DNA from: Bacteroidales bacterium UBA1714
GTDB taxonomy: Bacteria > Bacteroidota > Bacteroidia > Bacteroidales > Paludibacteraceae
Reading direction: 5' to 3'
Assembly (NCBI GenBank): GCA_002317295.1
Contig: DCIY01000006.1
Span: 1-25,254 of the forward strand
DNA length: 25,254 nucleotides
Made by a program: the position numbers and the translations under genes. Positions 14,264-23,511 of the stretch are shown piece by piece. Position 1 is the first letter of the stretch, and each line of letters begins with the position of its first letter. The notes beneath the pieces were generated by a model. The model ran no database searches. It saw only the letters and a list, made by a program, of their open reading frames with translations, and was not told the origin of the DNA.

Positions 14264-15741
14264 ATACGCGTCTTGTTTTTGATCCGTCTCTTTATTTAGT
14301 GACCGATCGTCGTCTCATCGGTAATCGCCGGTTGGAAGATATCGTTTCTGAAGCGGTGGCAGGCGGTTGCAGTATGGTTCAACTGCGGGAAAAAGATACC
14401 CCTACGGCTGAGTTTGTTCAACAGGCGCTAATGCTCAAAAAACGCTTGGCGGGAACGGGAGTGCCGCTGATCATCAATGACCGAATCGATATCGCTCTGG
14501 CCATTGATGCAGACGGGGTGCATCTGGGACAATCAGATATGCCTTATGATCAGGCTCGCCGATTATTGGGACCCCGTAAGATGATCGGCTTGTCCGTGGA
14601 GAACCTGTCTCAGGTGCAGCAGGCCAATGCCCTGGATGTCGATTATATAGCCGTTTCTCCCGTCTTTGCCACGCCTACCAAAACAGATACCGCCCAACCG
14701 CTTGGGCTCGAAGGCGCTGCACAGGTGGTGGCACTGTCCCGACATCCGGTGGTAGGAATAGGAGGAATCAACCGACAAACCGTGGTTCAAGCCATGGCAA
14801 CCGGATTGGACGGAGTGGCCATGGTGTCGGATATTATGAAGGCAGAATCCCCCTTTGCGGTGGCAAAAATTCTGCGTGGACAGATAGAAGCTTCGCGTAC
14901 TCATATATTTAATGTTCCTGCGCACGTATGCGCGAACAAACACTATCCGCGGGTGCTCACCATTGCCGGCAGTGACTCCGGAGGAGGAGCCGGCGTGCAA
15001 GCCGATATAAAGACTATTTCTGCCTGCGGATGCTATGCCGCCAGCGCCATCACCGCCATCACCGTACAAAACACCTTGGGGGTTCAAGCCGTCTCCCCGG
15101 TGCCGGTGGATACCATACAGGGACAAATCCAAGCAGTACTGGATGATATAGGAACCGATGCCATTAAGATTGGCATGCTTCATTCGCAGACCGTCGTCCG
15201 AATGGTGGCCGAGACATTATCCCATTATGACATTTCCAATATCGTCCTCGACCCGGTGATGGTTTCCACATCCGGTCATCGACTCATTGAAACGGATTCC
15301 ATTCAGTCGCTAGTGACGGAACTAATGCCCAAGTCCCGTATCATTACCCCCAATATCCCAGAAGCAGAGATATTGTTGGGTCAATCACTGAGTGCCGTTT
15401 CTCAACTGAGTGATGCCGCTCGCCGATTGTCGGATATCTGTCACACTTCCGTACTGCTCAAGGCGGGTCACCTGAGCGATGCTCGACTGACGGATGTCCT
15501 CTACGATCGAGAACAACAACAACTCTTTGAATTTGCCACTACCCGTATCATTACTCGCAATACGCATGGCACCGGTTGTACCCTCTCTTCCGCCATCGCT
15601 TCGTTTTTGGCCAAGGGACACGCTTTACCCGATGCCGTACAACACGCACAGGATTATATCCATGCAGCCATCGTTTCCGGAGCGGATTATCAGATTGGTC
15701 ATGGATTTGGTCCGGTGGATCACTTTTATGCGATGCATTGA
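14260..15741 (+). CDS. thiED: Fused thiamine-phosphate synthase / HMP(-P) kinase
   Basis: The 493-residue protein joins two enzymes. Residues about 1-215 are ThiE: YLVTDRR, VQLREKDTPTAEF, INDRIDIALAIDADGVHLGQ and SPVFATPTKTD. This part condenses HMP-pyrophosphate with thiazole phosphate. A short linker (about 216-228) leads to ThiD, residues about 229-493: RVLTIAGSDSGGGAGVQADI, TVQNTLGV, KIGMLHS, LDPVMVSTSGH and the anion-hole NTHGTGCTLSSA. ThiD phosphorylates HMP twice. With ThiM this gives a complete salvage branch from the two thiamine precursors to thiamine phosphate. thiC and thiG-type genes are not in the window. The usual Bacteroidales gene order keeps ThiE and ThiD separate or fused in various ways; the fusion itself is not unusual. 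Confidence 0.95.
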   Translation: MNTRLVFDPSLYLVTDRRLIGNRRLEDIVSEAVAGGCSMVQLREKDTPTAEFVQQALMLKKRLAGTGVPLIINDRIDIALAIDADGVHLGQSDMPYDQARRLLGPRKMIGLSVENLSQVQQANALDVDYIAVSPVFATPTKTDTAQPLGLEGAAQVVALSRHPVVGIGGINRQTVVQAMATGLDGVAMVSDIMKAESPFAVAKILRGQIEASRTHIFNVPAHVCANKHYPRVLTIAGSDSGGGAGVQADIKTISACGCYAASAITAITVQNTLGVQAVSPVPVDTIQGQIQAVLDDIGTDAIKIGMLHSQTVVRMVAETLSHYDISNIVLDPVMVSTSGHRLIETDSIQSLVTELMPKSRIITPNIPEAEILLGQSLSAVSQLSDAARRLSDICHTSVLLKAGHLSDARLTDVLYDREQQQLFEFATTRIITRNTHGTGCTLSSAIASFLAKGHALPDAVQHAQDYIHAAIVSGADYQIGHGFGPVDHFYAMH

Positions 15742-15753
15742 AAAATGTAACTT

Positions 15754-15781
15754 GGAAACTACAATTGTGACCAAAGTTTCC
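15754..15781 (+). terminator. Possible weak terminator after the thiamine genes
   Basis: GGAAACT (15754-15760) and AGTTTCC (15775-15781) can pair around a 14-base loop, 13 bases after the thiE-thiD stop. There is no T-run downstream, so termination efficiency is doubtful. Confidence 0.3.
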
Positions 15782-15808
15782 TAAAAAGTGTTAATTATTC
15801 AAGGAAAA

Positions 15809-15840
15809 TTTGCATATATAAAATAAAAATTGTACTTTTG
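15809..15840 (+). promoter_or_regulatory. Promoter of the TetR-RND efflux operon
   Basis: TTTG at 15809-15812, a 20-base spacer and TACTTTTG at 15833-15840 match the consensus exactly. The downstream half overlaps the left arm of a 9-base inverted repeat. Confidence 0.85.
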
Positions 15841-15878
15841 CAGCGTCTTAAACCAAGGTAATTGTATAGGACGCTGCA
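15839..15878 (+). promoter_or_regulatory. Inverted repeat at the TetR transcription start, candidate operator or leader hairpin
   Basis: TGCAGCGTC (15839-15847) and GACGCTGCA (15870-15878) are perfect complements separated by 22 bases. The left arm begins inside the -7 box and covers the start site; the right arm ends just before the tetR ATG (15880). It may bind the TetR product, or fold in the mRNA and mask the start codon. Confidence 0.5.
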
Positions 15879-15879
15879 G

Positions 15880-16494
15880 ATGTCTGATAATCAGCGACTA
15901 CATATTATTCATGCTGCCATAGAGAAGATGCGCCAGGTGGGAATCCGCTCGGTGTCTATTGATGACGTGTGTCGGACTTTAGGTATGAGTAAAAAGACAT
16001 TTTATGTCTATTTTACGACCAAGGATGAATTGGTGGAGGCTGCATTACGGCACTTGGAAGAAGAAGTGAGTGCTACGATTACGGCCAAGTTGGAGCAAAA
16101 GAGTGTGTTGGAACAATTGTTGAATTTTCAGAAGGTGGTGCGTTCTACCCGTGATGTCAGGAAGATTCCACCTTTGATTTATGATTTGGAAAAGTATTAT
16201 CCTCTCTTGTACCAGCAGCATTGTGCACGCAGAAAGGAGAATACGCTTCACTTTGTACAGCGTGGGTTGACCAAGGGTAAAGAGGAACGATTGTTCCGCG
16301 AGGATTTGGATATCGAAAAGACGAGCACCATCATTACCTCGTTCCATGATATGGTCATGAACCTGCCTTCTCTTGTGAGGGAAGATAAGAAGACGATGGA
16401 ATATGTACGCTATGCTTCGGATATCATCATTCGTGGCATCGTGTCCGATGAAGGGAAACAAATGATAGATAACTATTTGAAGAATAAACAATAA
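15880..16494 (+). CDS. TetR-family transcriptional regulator
   Basis: The 204-residue protein has an N-terminal helix-turn-helix (about residues 8-52) with AIEKMRQVGIRSVSIDDVCR and TLGMSKKTFYVYFTTKDELV, the TetR signature. A helical ligand-binding/dimerisation domain of unknown specificity follows. The frame is open from a TTG at 15862, but ATG 15880 places the HTH correctly and follows the inverted repeat. It is the first gene of the efflux operon, with the outer membrane factor 7 bases after its stop. The likely role is to repress itself and the pump until an inducer binds. The inducer is unknown; bile salts or drugs would be typical for gut relatives, which is inference. Confidence 0.92.
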   Translation: MSDNQRLHIIHAAIEKMRQVGIRSVSIDDVCRTLGMSKKTFYVYFTTKDELVEAALRHLEEEVSATITAKLEQKSVLEQLLNFQKVVRSTRDVRKIPPLIYDLEKYYPLLYQQHCARRKENTLHFVQRGLTKGKEERLFREDLDIEKTSTIITSFHDMVMNLPSLVREDKKTMEYVRYASDIIIRGIVSDEGKQMIDNYLKNKQ

Positions 16495-16501
16495 ATTTAG
16501 A

Positions 16502-17872
16502 ATGAAATCAATCAAAGTATTCGTATTAGGATTACTCTTTGCCTACCCGGGGGTGGGTGTGCTGGCGCAGAACGAGAGTTCTTTCCCGCAGGAAGTGAAC
16601 ACGGATACGCTGTGGCGTAAATTGGAACAGGTGATGGCAGATGAGTATACCGGAGACCTGTATCTCTCCGTTGCCGAAGCCCAGGAATATGCGGTAACAC
16701 AAAACCGTAGTTTACAGAATGCCTCTTTGGAGGTACGCAAAGCGCATGCACAACGCTGGCAAACCATTGCCTCCATGTTGCCCCAGGCCAGTGGCGCAGT
16801 TGCATACAACGATATGTTTGGGTACAAGGCCGATTTTCAAGGTCGTGAGATATCCATGCCGGCTTATGTCAATCATTCGGTCACGGCCAGCATGACCCTC
16901 AGCGGACAGATGATTGTGGCTGCGTTGCTCAATAACCTCGCCATCGAGATGCAGGATATTACCCGTGAACAAACCGAAAGCGATTTGCGCGGCAATGTCT
17001 TGGAAAGTTATTTATCCGTTCTGGTGCTTGAAGATGTGGTGGCTCTGTTGGATTCGAGCATGAACAATATGAACGTGCTGGCCGCCCAAACACTCAAAGC
17101 GGTGGAAGTGGGGGCTGCTGAGCAAACTGATTATGACAAAATCATTGTGCGGGTGAACTCGCTCAAAAACTCAATAGGTTCCACTCGCCGCAGCTTGCGT
17201 TTGGCGTATGACGCGTTGCGTGTGTTACTGGATGTGGACAGTCATACCCAATTGCATCTTACCAACACGATTGCTCAAATGCTGTCGGCTGAAAATGCGT
17301 TGGGCATATTGCTGGAACCATATAATATTCACAATAATTTCAATTACCAGTTGCTGGAGAAGAATGTGGACATGGCCAAACATAATGTGACCATGGCTGG
17401 ATTGGCTTATGTGCCTTCAGTGACGGCAGCGTATGTGTATACCAACAAGGTCTATCTTTCCAACGAAATGACCTTCAATATGCAACCGCCGCATATGTTG
17501 CAGGTGAATGTGAATATTCCGATTTGGTCCAGCGGAAATCGTGCTGCGGCCGTTACGGAAAAGAAGATTGCCCTTCAGGAAGCCGAAAATACGTTTTCGG
17601 AAACCAAGGATAATTTGGATATTCAGTATCAAAACCTTCGTTACCAATTGGTTAATGCGTATGAAACATATATCAATCAGCGTGATAATCGGGATGTAAC
17701 CAATCGGGTGATGAATAATATGACCACCAAATATCAATGGGGTGCAGCTTCGTCTTTGGAACTGGTAACTGCCAGCAATGACCTTATTTCGGCCCAACAG
17801 GGTTATGTCAACGCGGTGCTGACATTGGTGCAAGCCCGTGTAGCGTTAGAGAAATTTTTGAATAATAAATAA
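16502..17872 (+). CDS. TolC-family outer membrane efflux protein
   Basis: The outer membrane channel of a tripartite pump. The 456-residue precursor has a signal peptide (VFVLGLLFAYPGVGVLAQ, cleavage near residue 23). Two repeats of the outer membrane efflux protein domain follow: the first has LSVAEAQEYAVTQNRSLQNA and the second has long amphipathic helices ending SLELVTASNDLISAQQGYVNAVLTLVQARVALEK (key SLELV and LV-AR-ALE). No lipobox is present. It lies 7 bases after tetR and 2 bases before the adaptor gene, so the three pump parts are cotranscribed. Length and domain order are typical of the family in Bacteroidetes. Confidence 0.94.
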   Translation: MKSIKVFVLGLLFAYPGVGVLAQNESSFPQEVNTDTLWRKLEQVMADEYTGDLYLSVAEAQEYAVTQNRSLQNASLEVRKAHAQRWQTIASMLPQASGAVAYNDMFGYKADFQGREISMPAYVNHSVTASMTLSGQMIVAALLNNLAIEMQDITREQTESDLRGNVLESYLSVLVLEDVVALLDSSMNNMNVLAAQTLKAVEVGAAEQTDYDKIIVRVNSLKNSIGSTRRSLRLAYDALRVLLDVDSHTQLHLTNTIAQMLSAENALGILLEPYNIHNNFNYQLLEKNVDMAKHNVTMAGLAYVPSVTAAYVYTNKVYLSNEMTFNMQPPHMLQVNVNIPIWSSGNRAAAVTEKKIALQEAENTFSETKDNLDIQYQNLRYQLVNAYETYINQRDNRDVTNRVMNNMTTKYQWGAASSLELVTASNDLISAQQGYVNAVLTLVQARVALEKFLNNK

Positions 17873-17874
17873 AT

Positions 17875-18885
17875 ATGAAGAAGATTGTGTATTTACTGGC
17901 AGCTTGTGCTCTCATAGGCTGCACAGGCAAAACGGGCACTACTCAAACCGAGCAGGAAAGGGTGGAGGTAGTCAAAACGATGAAATTGGAACGGCGTTCT
18001 ATTGAGCGTGTGATTCATGTATCCACCAACCTGCAGGGGTATCAGACGGTCAATGTGGCTCCGTCTATCAATGGTAAGATCGATCACATCTATGTGGAAG
18101 TAGGTGACCGCATGCGTGCAGGTGATGACCTGGTTCGTATGGATGCGAACCAATATAATACCACATCCATTCAGATGGCCAATCTCGAAGTGGAAATGGC
18201 CCGCATGAATGCATTACTGCAGGCAGGCAGTGTGTCTAAGCAAACATATGATCAGACCAAGGCATCGTATGACCAAACCAAAGAGTCGCTGTCGTTCCTC
18301 AAAAAGAACACCTTCGTGAAGGCTCCTTTTGATGGGGTCATCTCTGCCAAAAACTATGAGGATGGTGAGTTGTATGCCGGCCAGCCGATTGTGGTGATTA
18401 CTCAGGTCAATCGCCTCAAAGCCCTTATTGCCATTCCGGAAACATATATACCGCGTGTAACGGCGGGAATGAAATTGGCGGTGCATTCCGAGATCTATCC
18501 GGATCGGGAGTTCCCTGCCACCATTGAGGTCGTTTATCCTACCGTGGATGCATCCACTCATACGTTCCAATGCAAGATTGTCATTCCCAACAGCCATAAC
18601 CTCCTGCGTCCGGGTATGTATGTGACCACCACATTGGGCCTGGGTAAAGAGAGCACGATTGTGGTGCCTTATCAGTCGGTGGAGAAATTGGTGGGAGCCA
18701 ATGACCGTTACTGCTTCCTTAATAATAATGGACGTGCGCAGCGCGTAGCGGTGACCCTGGGACAGCGTTTTGATGAAGAAATAGAAATTATGGCCCCGGA
18801 AATTGTCGAAGGTGCCGAATATGTTATCCAAGGCCAACACCGTCTTGTAGATGGTGTCAAACTCCAAGTGGCCAATGATCTCTAA
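17875..18885 (+). CDS. RND efflux periplasmic adaptor (membrane fusion protein, lipoprotein)
   Basis: The adaptor bridges the inner membrane transporter and the TolC-like channel. The 336-residue precursor starts MKKIVYLLAACALIGC with lipidated Cys16. The lipoyl-like half-motifs are present (VNVAPSINGKIDHIYVEVGD and FVKAPFDGVISAKNYEDGE), with a short helical hairpin between them (about residues 100-135). A beta-barrel region with VVYPTVDASTHTFQCK follows, then the membrane-proximal domain. The hairpin is shorter than in AcrA. The final codons Asp-Leu-stop are read from the first copy of a 26-base tandem repeat that fills the next spacer. Confidence 0.94.
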   Translation: MKKIVYLLAACALIGCTGKTGTTQTEQERVEVVKTMKLERRSIERVIHVSTNLQGYQTVNVAPSINGKIDHIYVEVGDRMRAGDDLVRMDANQYNTTSIQMANLEVEMARMNALLQAGSVSKQTYDQTKASYDQTKESLSFLKKNTFVKAPFDGVISAKNYEDGELYAGQPIVVITQVNRLKALIAIPETYIPRVTAGMKLAVHSEIYPDREFPATIEVVYPTVDASTHTFQCKIVIPNSHNLLRPGMYVTTTLGLGKESTIVVPYQSVEKLVGANDRYCFLNNNGRAQRVAVTLGQRFDEEIEIMAPEIVEGAEYVIQGQHRLVDGVKLQVANDL

Positions 18886-18940
18886 CCTGTAGGACGCAGT
18901 CCGTTCTCTAACCTATAGGACGCAGTCCGTTCTCTAAACT
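18879..18940 (+). repeat. 26-base tandem repeat with GGAC-GCA-GTCC hairpins
   Basis: Two tandem 26-base units (18879-18904 and 18905-18930) differ at one base. Each contains the mini-hairpin GGAC-GCA-GTCC. A partial third copy (TCTCTAAACTCTAAACT) follows. The same hairpin with a GAA loop and the same CTCTAAACT tail occurs at about 780-807. The adaptor stop codon TAA (18883-18885) lies inside the first unit. Confidence 0.85.
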
Positions 18941-18952
18941 CTAAACTATAAT

Positions 18953-21900
18953 ATGAGTATCTATAAAACCGCCATACAAAAACCGATAACCACGCTGCTT
19001 ATCTTTGTAGCCATTATCGTGATTGGTGTCTTCTGCTATACGCAGTTGCCTATTGATCAATTCCCGGAAATGGATCCTCCGTATATCACGGTGATGACCA
19101 CCTATCCGGGTGCCTCGGCTTCCGAAATGGAAACCAACGTCAGTAAGGTGCTGGAGAATGCCTTAAACTCCACAGACCACCTCAAGCACCTGTATTCCAC
19201 CAGTAAGGATAATATGTCCATGGTGATGTTGGAGTTGGAGTGGGGGTGTAATATCGATGAGGCCGTCAACGATATACGATCGTATGTCGATATGACCAAA
19301 TCCAACCTGCCCGATAACTGTGGCACACCCGTTATCTTCAAACTCTCCACTTCCTCCATGCCTATCTGTCAGTATGCCATTACGGCCAACGAGACCTATG
19401 CGGGATTGGATAAGATATTGAATGACGAGATTATTCCCCAACTCAACCATATCGATGGAATCGGTAATATCTCCACCTCCGGTGCTCCCGATCGTCACGT
19501 GTATGTGGATATTGACCAACAAAAATTGGATGCCTATGGCCTGACGCTTGAACAGGTGGGTCAGGTGGTTAGTGCCAATAACCTGAACCTGAGTTCGGGA
19601 ACGGTGAAGATGGACAAAGAGCAATATCAGATGCAGGTGCGCAGTGAGTATATTGAGTCTTCGGAAATAGAAAACCTGATGGTGACCATGCTTCCGACCG
19701 GACAACAGGTGTTTATTCGTGATATTGCCACCGTACGGGATACCATCAAGGACCTCAGTCTGGATGAGAAAACCAATGGCCGCGAATCGGTGCGTCTGAT
19801 TATAGCCAAACAAACCGGTGCCAATACGGTCAGCATTTGCCGCGATGTGCGCAAGGAGTTGGCTCGTATTCAGAAACAACTGCCGGCAGATATTAAGATC
19901 GAAAAGATTTACGATTCGTCTGAGAACATTCAAAACTCCATCAACTCTTTGGAAGAGTCCGTGCTCTATGCCTTGCTGTTTGTGGTGCTCGTGGTGTTGT
20001 TCTTCTTAGGCAAGTGGCGTGCCACTTTTATTATCGGTGTAACGATTCCTATTGCATTGATTGTGGCCTTTGCCTACCTCAAGGTGGTCGATTCGTCTAT
20101 TAATATCATCTCCCTATGCTCGCTCACCATTGCCATCGGTATGGTGGTGGACGATGCTATTGTGGTGTTGGAGAATATTACCCGACATGTCGAACGAGGT
20201 GAAAATCCGCGAGAAGCGGCCATCTATGCTACCAACGAGGTGTGGGTCAGTGTAATTGCTACCACCCTGGTACTGGTGGTCGTGTTTGTGCCATTGACGA
20301 TGCTCAATGGTATGGCGGGAATCATGTTCCACGAACTGGGATGGATTGTTACCATCGTGTGCTGTACCTCCACCCTTGTGGCCATCTCTCTCACACCAAT
20401 GCTGTGCTCCAAACTGCTCAAACCGCGTAAAGTGCATGTGGATGAAAACGGCGACCTGATTGACGATGATGCCAATGCCAAGACCTGGTATGACAAAACC
20501 GTGGTTCGGTTGCTGGATAAGGTGGATGATTGGTATGCCCGTTCGCTGACCTGGTGCTTGCATCACAAACTGATTACTTTTGCCATCCTGTTTGCTTTCT
20601 TTGCCGCTTCGCTAGTGCCGTTTGCCATGGGCAAGATAGGAACCGACTTTATGCAGCAACAGGATAATGCCCGTCTGAGTGTGACCGTCAAACTGCAACG
20701 GGGTACTCGCATTGAGGAGACACTCAAAACGGCTCGCAAACTGGAGACCCGTTTTGAGGAACTGGTACCTGAGATACAATTGATCTCTACTTCGGCTGGT
20801 TCCAACGATGATGCCACGCTATCTGCCATGTTCTCGTCCACAATGAACAATAAGATATCCATGATTGTGCGTCTGAATAAGAAATGGGAACGTGAGCGTA
20901 CGATTTGGGAAATCGCCGAAGTGCTGCGTCAGGAAATGGCCCGTTATCCGGAAATTACCGAGTATCAGGCGCAAGTGGCCAGCAGTATGGGTGGTGGCAG
21001 CGGAAGCAATACCGTGGATGTGGAAATCTATGGATACGATTTCTCCACCACGTCTCAATTGGCGCAGAAATGTCGACAACTGTGTATGGATCTGCCGGGA
21101 GCCCGTGATGTGACCATATCCCGTGAGGATGATCGTCCGGAAATCAATATCATCGTCAATAAGGAACGTGCTGCTCGCATGGGACTGTCTTCGTCCACCA
21201 TTTCCACCTACCTGCGTTACCGAATCAACGGTTACACCGCCGGTTACCTCAAGGAGGATGGTTCGGAATACGATATTCTGGTACGCTTGCAGGAAAACGA
21301 TCGTAATTCATTGTCGGACATTATGGACCTGACTATTCCTACCGCTACCGGAGGCCGTGTCAAACTTAGTGAAGTGGCTACGATAGGTGAGTATTGGGCT
21401 CCGCCTACCATTGAGCGTAAAGCCCGTCAGCGTTATGTCAAAGTGTCGGTTACTCCGTACGAGACATCTTTGGGCGAATTGGCCAAACAAATAGAAACGC
21501 AGGCTATTCCGCAATTGGAATTCCCTTCTGGATATACTTACCGCATCGGTGGTACGTATGAGGATCAGGCGGAAACGTTCTCCAAAATGGGTTTGTTGGC
21601 CCTGCTGATTATCCTATTGGTATACATCGTGATGGCAGCGGAGTTTGAATCGTTCTCCAAACCGTTCTACATCATGTTCTCCATTCCGTTTGCCCTGTCC
21701 GGTGTCATCTTTGCCCTATGGATCACCCACCGTTCGTTGGATATGATTGGCGCTCTCGGTTTGGTGCTCTTGGTCGGTATTGTGGTGAAAAACGGTATTG
21801 TGCTGGTGGACTATATCAACCTGATGCGAGAGCGTGGTTACCCGCTGTATGATGCCATCTCTATGTCCGGCCGTAGTCGTATACGTCCGGTGCTTATGAC

Positions 21901-22132
21901 CGCCTTTACCACCGTATTGGGTATGGTGCCTATGGCCGTATCGTCCGGTGAAGGTGCGGAGATGTGGCAACCATTGGGAATTGTGGTGATTGGCGGTTTG
22001 ATGGTTTCCACCTTCCTGACGCTGTATATCGTGCCGGTGCTCTATGGTACGTTTACCCGTGAAGATGAAGCGTCCAAACTGAAAAAACTCCGTGAGAAGT
22101 TTATCTTCATGGATATTAAAGTGAAAAAATAA
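18953..22132 (+). CDS. RND multidrug efflux permease (HAE1 type)
   Basis: The proton-driven inner membrane pump of 1059 residues, the usual AcrB-like length. It has twelve predicted membrane segments in two halves with large periplasmic loops. Segment 4 has the double aspartate Asp400-Asp401 (IGMVVDDAIVVLEN) and segment 10 has Lys946 (LVGIVVKNGIVLVDY). This proton-relay set marks the hydrophobe/amphiphile exporter group, not the heavy-metal group, which has a single acidic residue. GRSRIRPVLMTAFTTVLGM and the closing region are conserved. The periplasmic part contains AQVASSMGGGSGSN, a glycine-rich loop. Substrates are unknown. It is the last pump gene; only a 30-base repeat separates it from a P-II-like gene. 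Confidence 0.96.
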   Translation: MSIYKTAIQKPITTLLIFVAIIVIGVFCYTQLPIDQFPEMDPPYITVMTTYPGASASEMETNVSKVLENALNSTDHLKHLYSTSKDNMSMVMLELEWGCNIDEAVNDIRSYVDMTKSNLPDNCGTPVIFKLSTSSMPICQYAITANETYAGLDKILNDEIIPQLNHIDGIGNISTSGAPDRHVYVDIDQQKLDAYGLTLEQVGQVVSANNLNLSSGTVKMDKEQYQMQVRSEYIESSEIENLMVTMLPTGQQVFIRDIATVRDTIKDLSLDEKTNGRESVRLIIAKQTGANTVSICRDVRKELARIQKQLPADIKIEKIYDSSENIQNSINSLEESVLYALLFVVLVVLFFLGKWRATFIIGVTIPIALIVAFAYLKVVDSSINIISLCSLTIAIGMVVDDAIVVLENITRHVERGENPREAAIYATNEVWVSVIATTLVLVVVFVPLTMLNGMAGIMFHELGWIVTIVCCTSTLVAISLTPMLCSKLLKPRKVHVDENGDLIDDDANAKTWYDKTVVRLLDKVDDWYARSLTWCLHHKLITFAILFAFFAASLVPFAMGKIGTDFMQQQDNARLSVTVKLQRGTRIEETLKTARKLETRFEELVPEIQLISTSAGSNDDATLSAMFSSTMNNKISMIVRLNKKWERERTIWEIAEVLRQEMARYPEITEYQAQVASSMGGGSGSNTVDVEIYGYDFSTTSQLAQKCRQLCMDLPGARDVTISREDDRPEINIIVNKERAARMGLSSSTISTYLRYRINGYTAGYLKEDGSEYDILVRLQENDRNSLSDIMDLTIPTATGGRVKLSEVATIGEYWAPPTIERKARQRYVKVSVTPYETSLGELAKQIETQAIPQLEFPSGYTYRIGGTYEDQAETFSKMGLLALLIILLVYIVMAAEFESFSKPFYIMFSIPFALSGVIFALWITHRSLDMIGALGLVLLVGIVVKNGIVLVDYINLMRERGYPLYDAISMSGRSRIRPVLMTAFTTVLGMVPMAVSSGEGAEMWQPLGIVVIGGLMVSTFLTLYIVPVLYGTFTREDEASKLKKLREKFIFMDIKVKK

Positions 22133-22162
22133 TTCTGCATTTTGCATTTTGAATTCTGCATT
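22133..22162 (+). repeat. Low-complexity TGCATTTTGCATTTTGAATT repeat between two genes
   Basis: The whole 30-base spacer between the RND stop and the next ATG is the reverse complement of the AATTCAAAATGCA-type repeat seen at 34-78 and 683-711. It contains AATTC...GAATT arms. Using its start-like ATG at 22142 would add an artificial 7-residue extension to the next protein. Confidence 0.75.
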
Positions 22163-22456
22163 ATGAAAAGTGTTCTTATAGTCTTCAACCAAGCCAACAC
22201 CGAGCGTGTGGAATATATGTTGGATGTATTGGGTATCCGTGGATGGTCCATGTTCCCTGAAGTAGAAGGACAAGGTACCCGTACGGGAGAACCCCGTCGT
22301 GGTACCCATGCATGGCCGGAAATGAATTCCGCCATCATCACTATTGTCCCAGATGAAAAAGTAGAACCACTCTTGGAGGCTGTTCGCAAACTTGATCTGC
22401 GAAACGAAGAAGTGGGCGTGCGTGCGTTTACCTGGAACATAGAACAAACCGTATGA
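22163..22456 (+). CDS. P-II-like small signalling protein
   Basis: The 97-residue protein shows the P-II (GlnB-like) ferredoxin-type pattern: MKSVLIVFNQANTERVEYML, then a loop region with VEGQGTRTGEPRRGTHAW in the place of the T-loop, IITIVPDEKVEPLLEAVRKL, and a short C-terminal strand (VGVRAFTWNIE). It is shorter than canonical P-II (about 112), and the uridylylated Tyr of the T-loop is absent, so it is a P-II-like protein, not a nitrogen regulator. Effector and partner are unknown. P-II-like proteins are known next to transporters; here it sits between an RND pump and a CNNM/CBS protein. Its TGA overlaps the next ATG as ATGA. The ATG at 22163 is chosen because the earlier frame is repeat sequence. 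Confidence 0.8.
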   Translation: MKSVLIVFNQANTERVEYMLDVLGIRGWSMFPEVEGQGTRTGEPRRGTHAWPEMNSAIITIVPDEKVEPLLEAVRKLDLRNEEVGVRAFTWNIEQTV

Positions 22457-23505
22457 TTACTTACCTACTATTGTATTTGTTTCTGGCACTAAGCGTGTCC
22501 TTTGTATGCTCCATTTTGGAGGCAACTTTGATGTCGACAACGCTGAGTTATCTGACCATGCGCCAGGAGGAAGGTTCCAAGGCAGCCAATCGCATGTTGG
22601 CCTATAAAAATGCACCAGAAAAACCTTTGGCGGCCATTCTGTCCCTCAATACCATTGCCAATACGATTGGCGCTGCCGGAGTGGGCCAACAGGCTACTTT
22701 GGTGTTTGGCAGTCGCTGGTTTGGTTTGGTATCTATCATCGTTACCCTGCTTATCTTGGTAGTGAGTGAGATTATTCCTAAAACCATAGGAACCACGTAT
22801 TGGAAACATTTAACCGGTTTCGCTTCGGCGACCATTCGCATTCTCATTGTGATCATGTATCCGATAGTGATGCTTATTCGGGGTATTACGCGTCTTTTTC
22901 CCCAACCCGATGAGGCGGCAGTCAGCCGTGAGGAAGTGGTGGCTTTGGCCAATGTAGGAGAGGAAGAAGGAGTGATAGAGGAGGATGAGAATAAGATTAT
23001 TCGTAATGTGATGCGACTGGATGAGGTCAAGGCTTATGATGTGATGACTCCGCGTGTGGTTGCTGCCATTGCGTCGGAGAACATGACACTGAAGGACTAT
23101 TATGAGGACGAGAGTTATGACCATTTTTCCCGAATCCCCGTTTATGCTGATTCGCCCGAATACATTACCGGATATATCATGCGAGACGATGCGCTCGAAA
23201 ACCTGGCCGATGACCATTTTGATCGTACGCTCAAAGATATTAAACGCGCCCTGCCGCAGTTTAATGAAGAGATGTCCATTGGTGATATCTTTGATCAAAT
23301 GCTTAAACGCAAGTCGCAAATCGGTATCGTGATTGACGAATATGGTTGCTTCCAGGGTATATTGACATTGGAAGATGTGATAGAGACCATTTTCGGCTTG
23401 GAAATCATTGACGAGAACGATGAGTTTGCCGATATGCAACAGTACGCCCGTGAACGCTGGCAACAACGTCAGAAACGCTTTAAGCAAATTACGATTAACA
23501 AGTAA
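22453..23505 (+). CDS. CNNM transmembrane / CBS-pair protein (CorC/HlyC-like)
   Basis: The 350-residue protein has an N-terminal CNNM (DUF21) membrane domain of about four segments (YLFLALSVSFVCSILEA first). A VSREEVVALANVGEEEG linker leads to two CBS domains (about residues 195-315) with SRIPVYADSPEYITGYI and IGIVIDEYGCFQGILTLEDV. It lacks the C-terminal CorC_HlyC domain found in longer relatives. Members of this family are linked to magnesium or other cation transport with nucleotide binding by the CBS pair; direct function here is unproven. It overlaps the P-II-like gene by 4 bases and is followed after 6 bases by a permease gene. Confidence 0.9.
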   Translation: MITYLLLYLFLALSVSFVCSILEATLMSTTLSYLTMRQEEGSKAANRMLAYKNAPEKPLAAILSLNTIANTIGAAGVGQQATLVFGSRWFGLVSIIVTLLILVVSEIIPKTIGTTYWKHLTGFASATIRILIVIMYPIVMLIRGITRLFPQPDEAAVSREEVVALANVGEEEGVIEEDENKIIRNVMRLDEVKAYDVMTPRVVAAIASENMTLKDYYEDESYDHFSRIPVYADSPEYITGYIMRDDALENLADDHFDRTLKDIKRALPQFNEEMSIGDIFDQMLKRKSQIGIVIDEYGCFQGILTLEDVIETIFGLEIIDENDEFADMQQYARERWQQRQKRFKQITINK

Positions 23506-23511
23506 TTCATC

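Noticed and set aside
18953..22132. Heavy-metal (CzcA/CusA) type RND pump
   Set aside because: Segment 4 has the Asp-Asp pair and segment 10 the Lys of the HAE1 drug-export group.
22142..22162. Seven-residue N-terminal extension of the P-II-like protein
   Set aside because: It would be translated from the dispersed repeat; the family N-terminus starts at ATG 22163.
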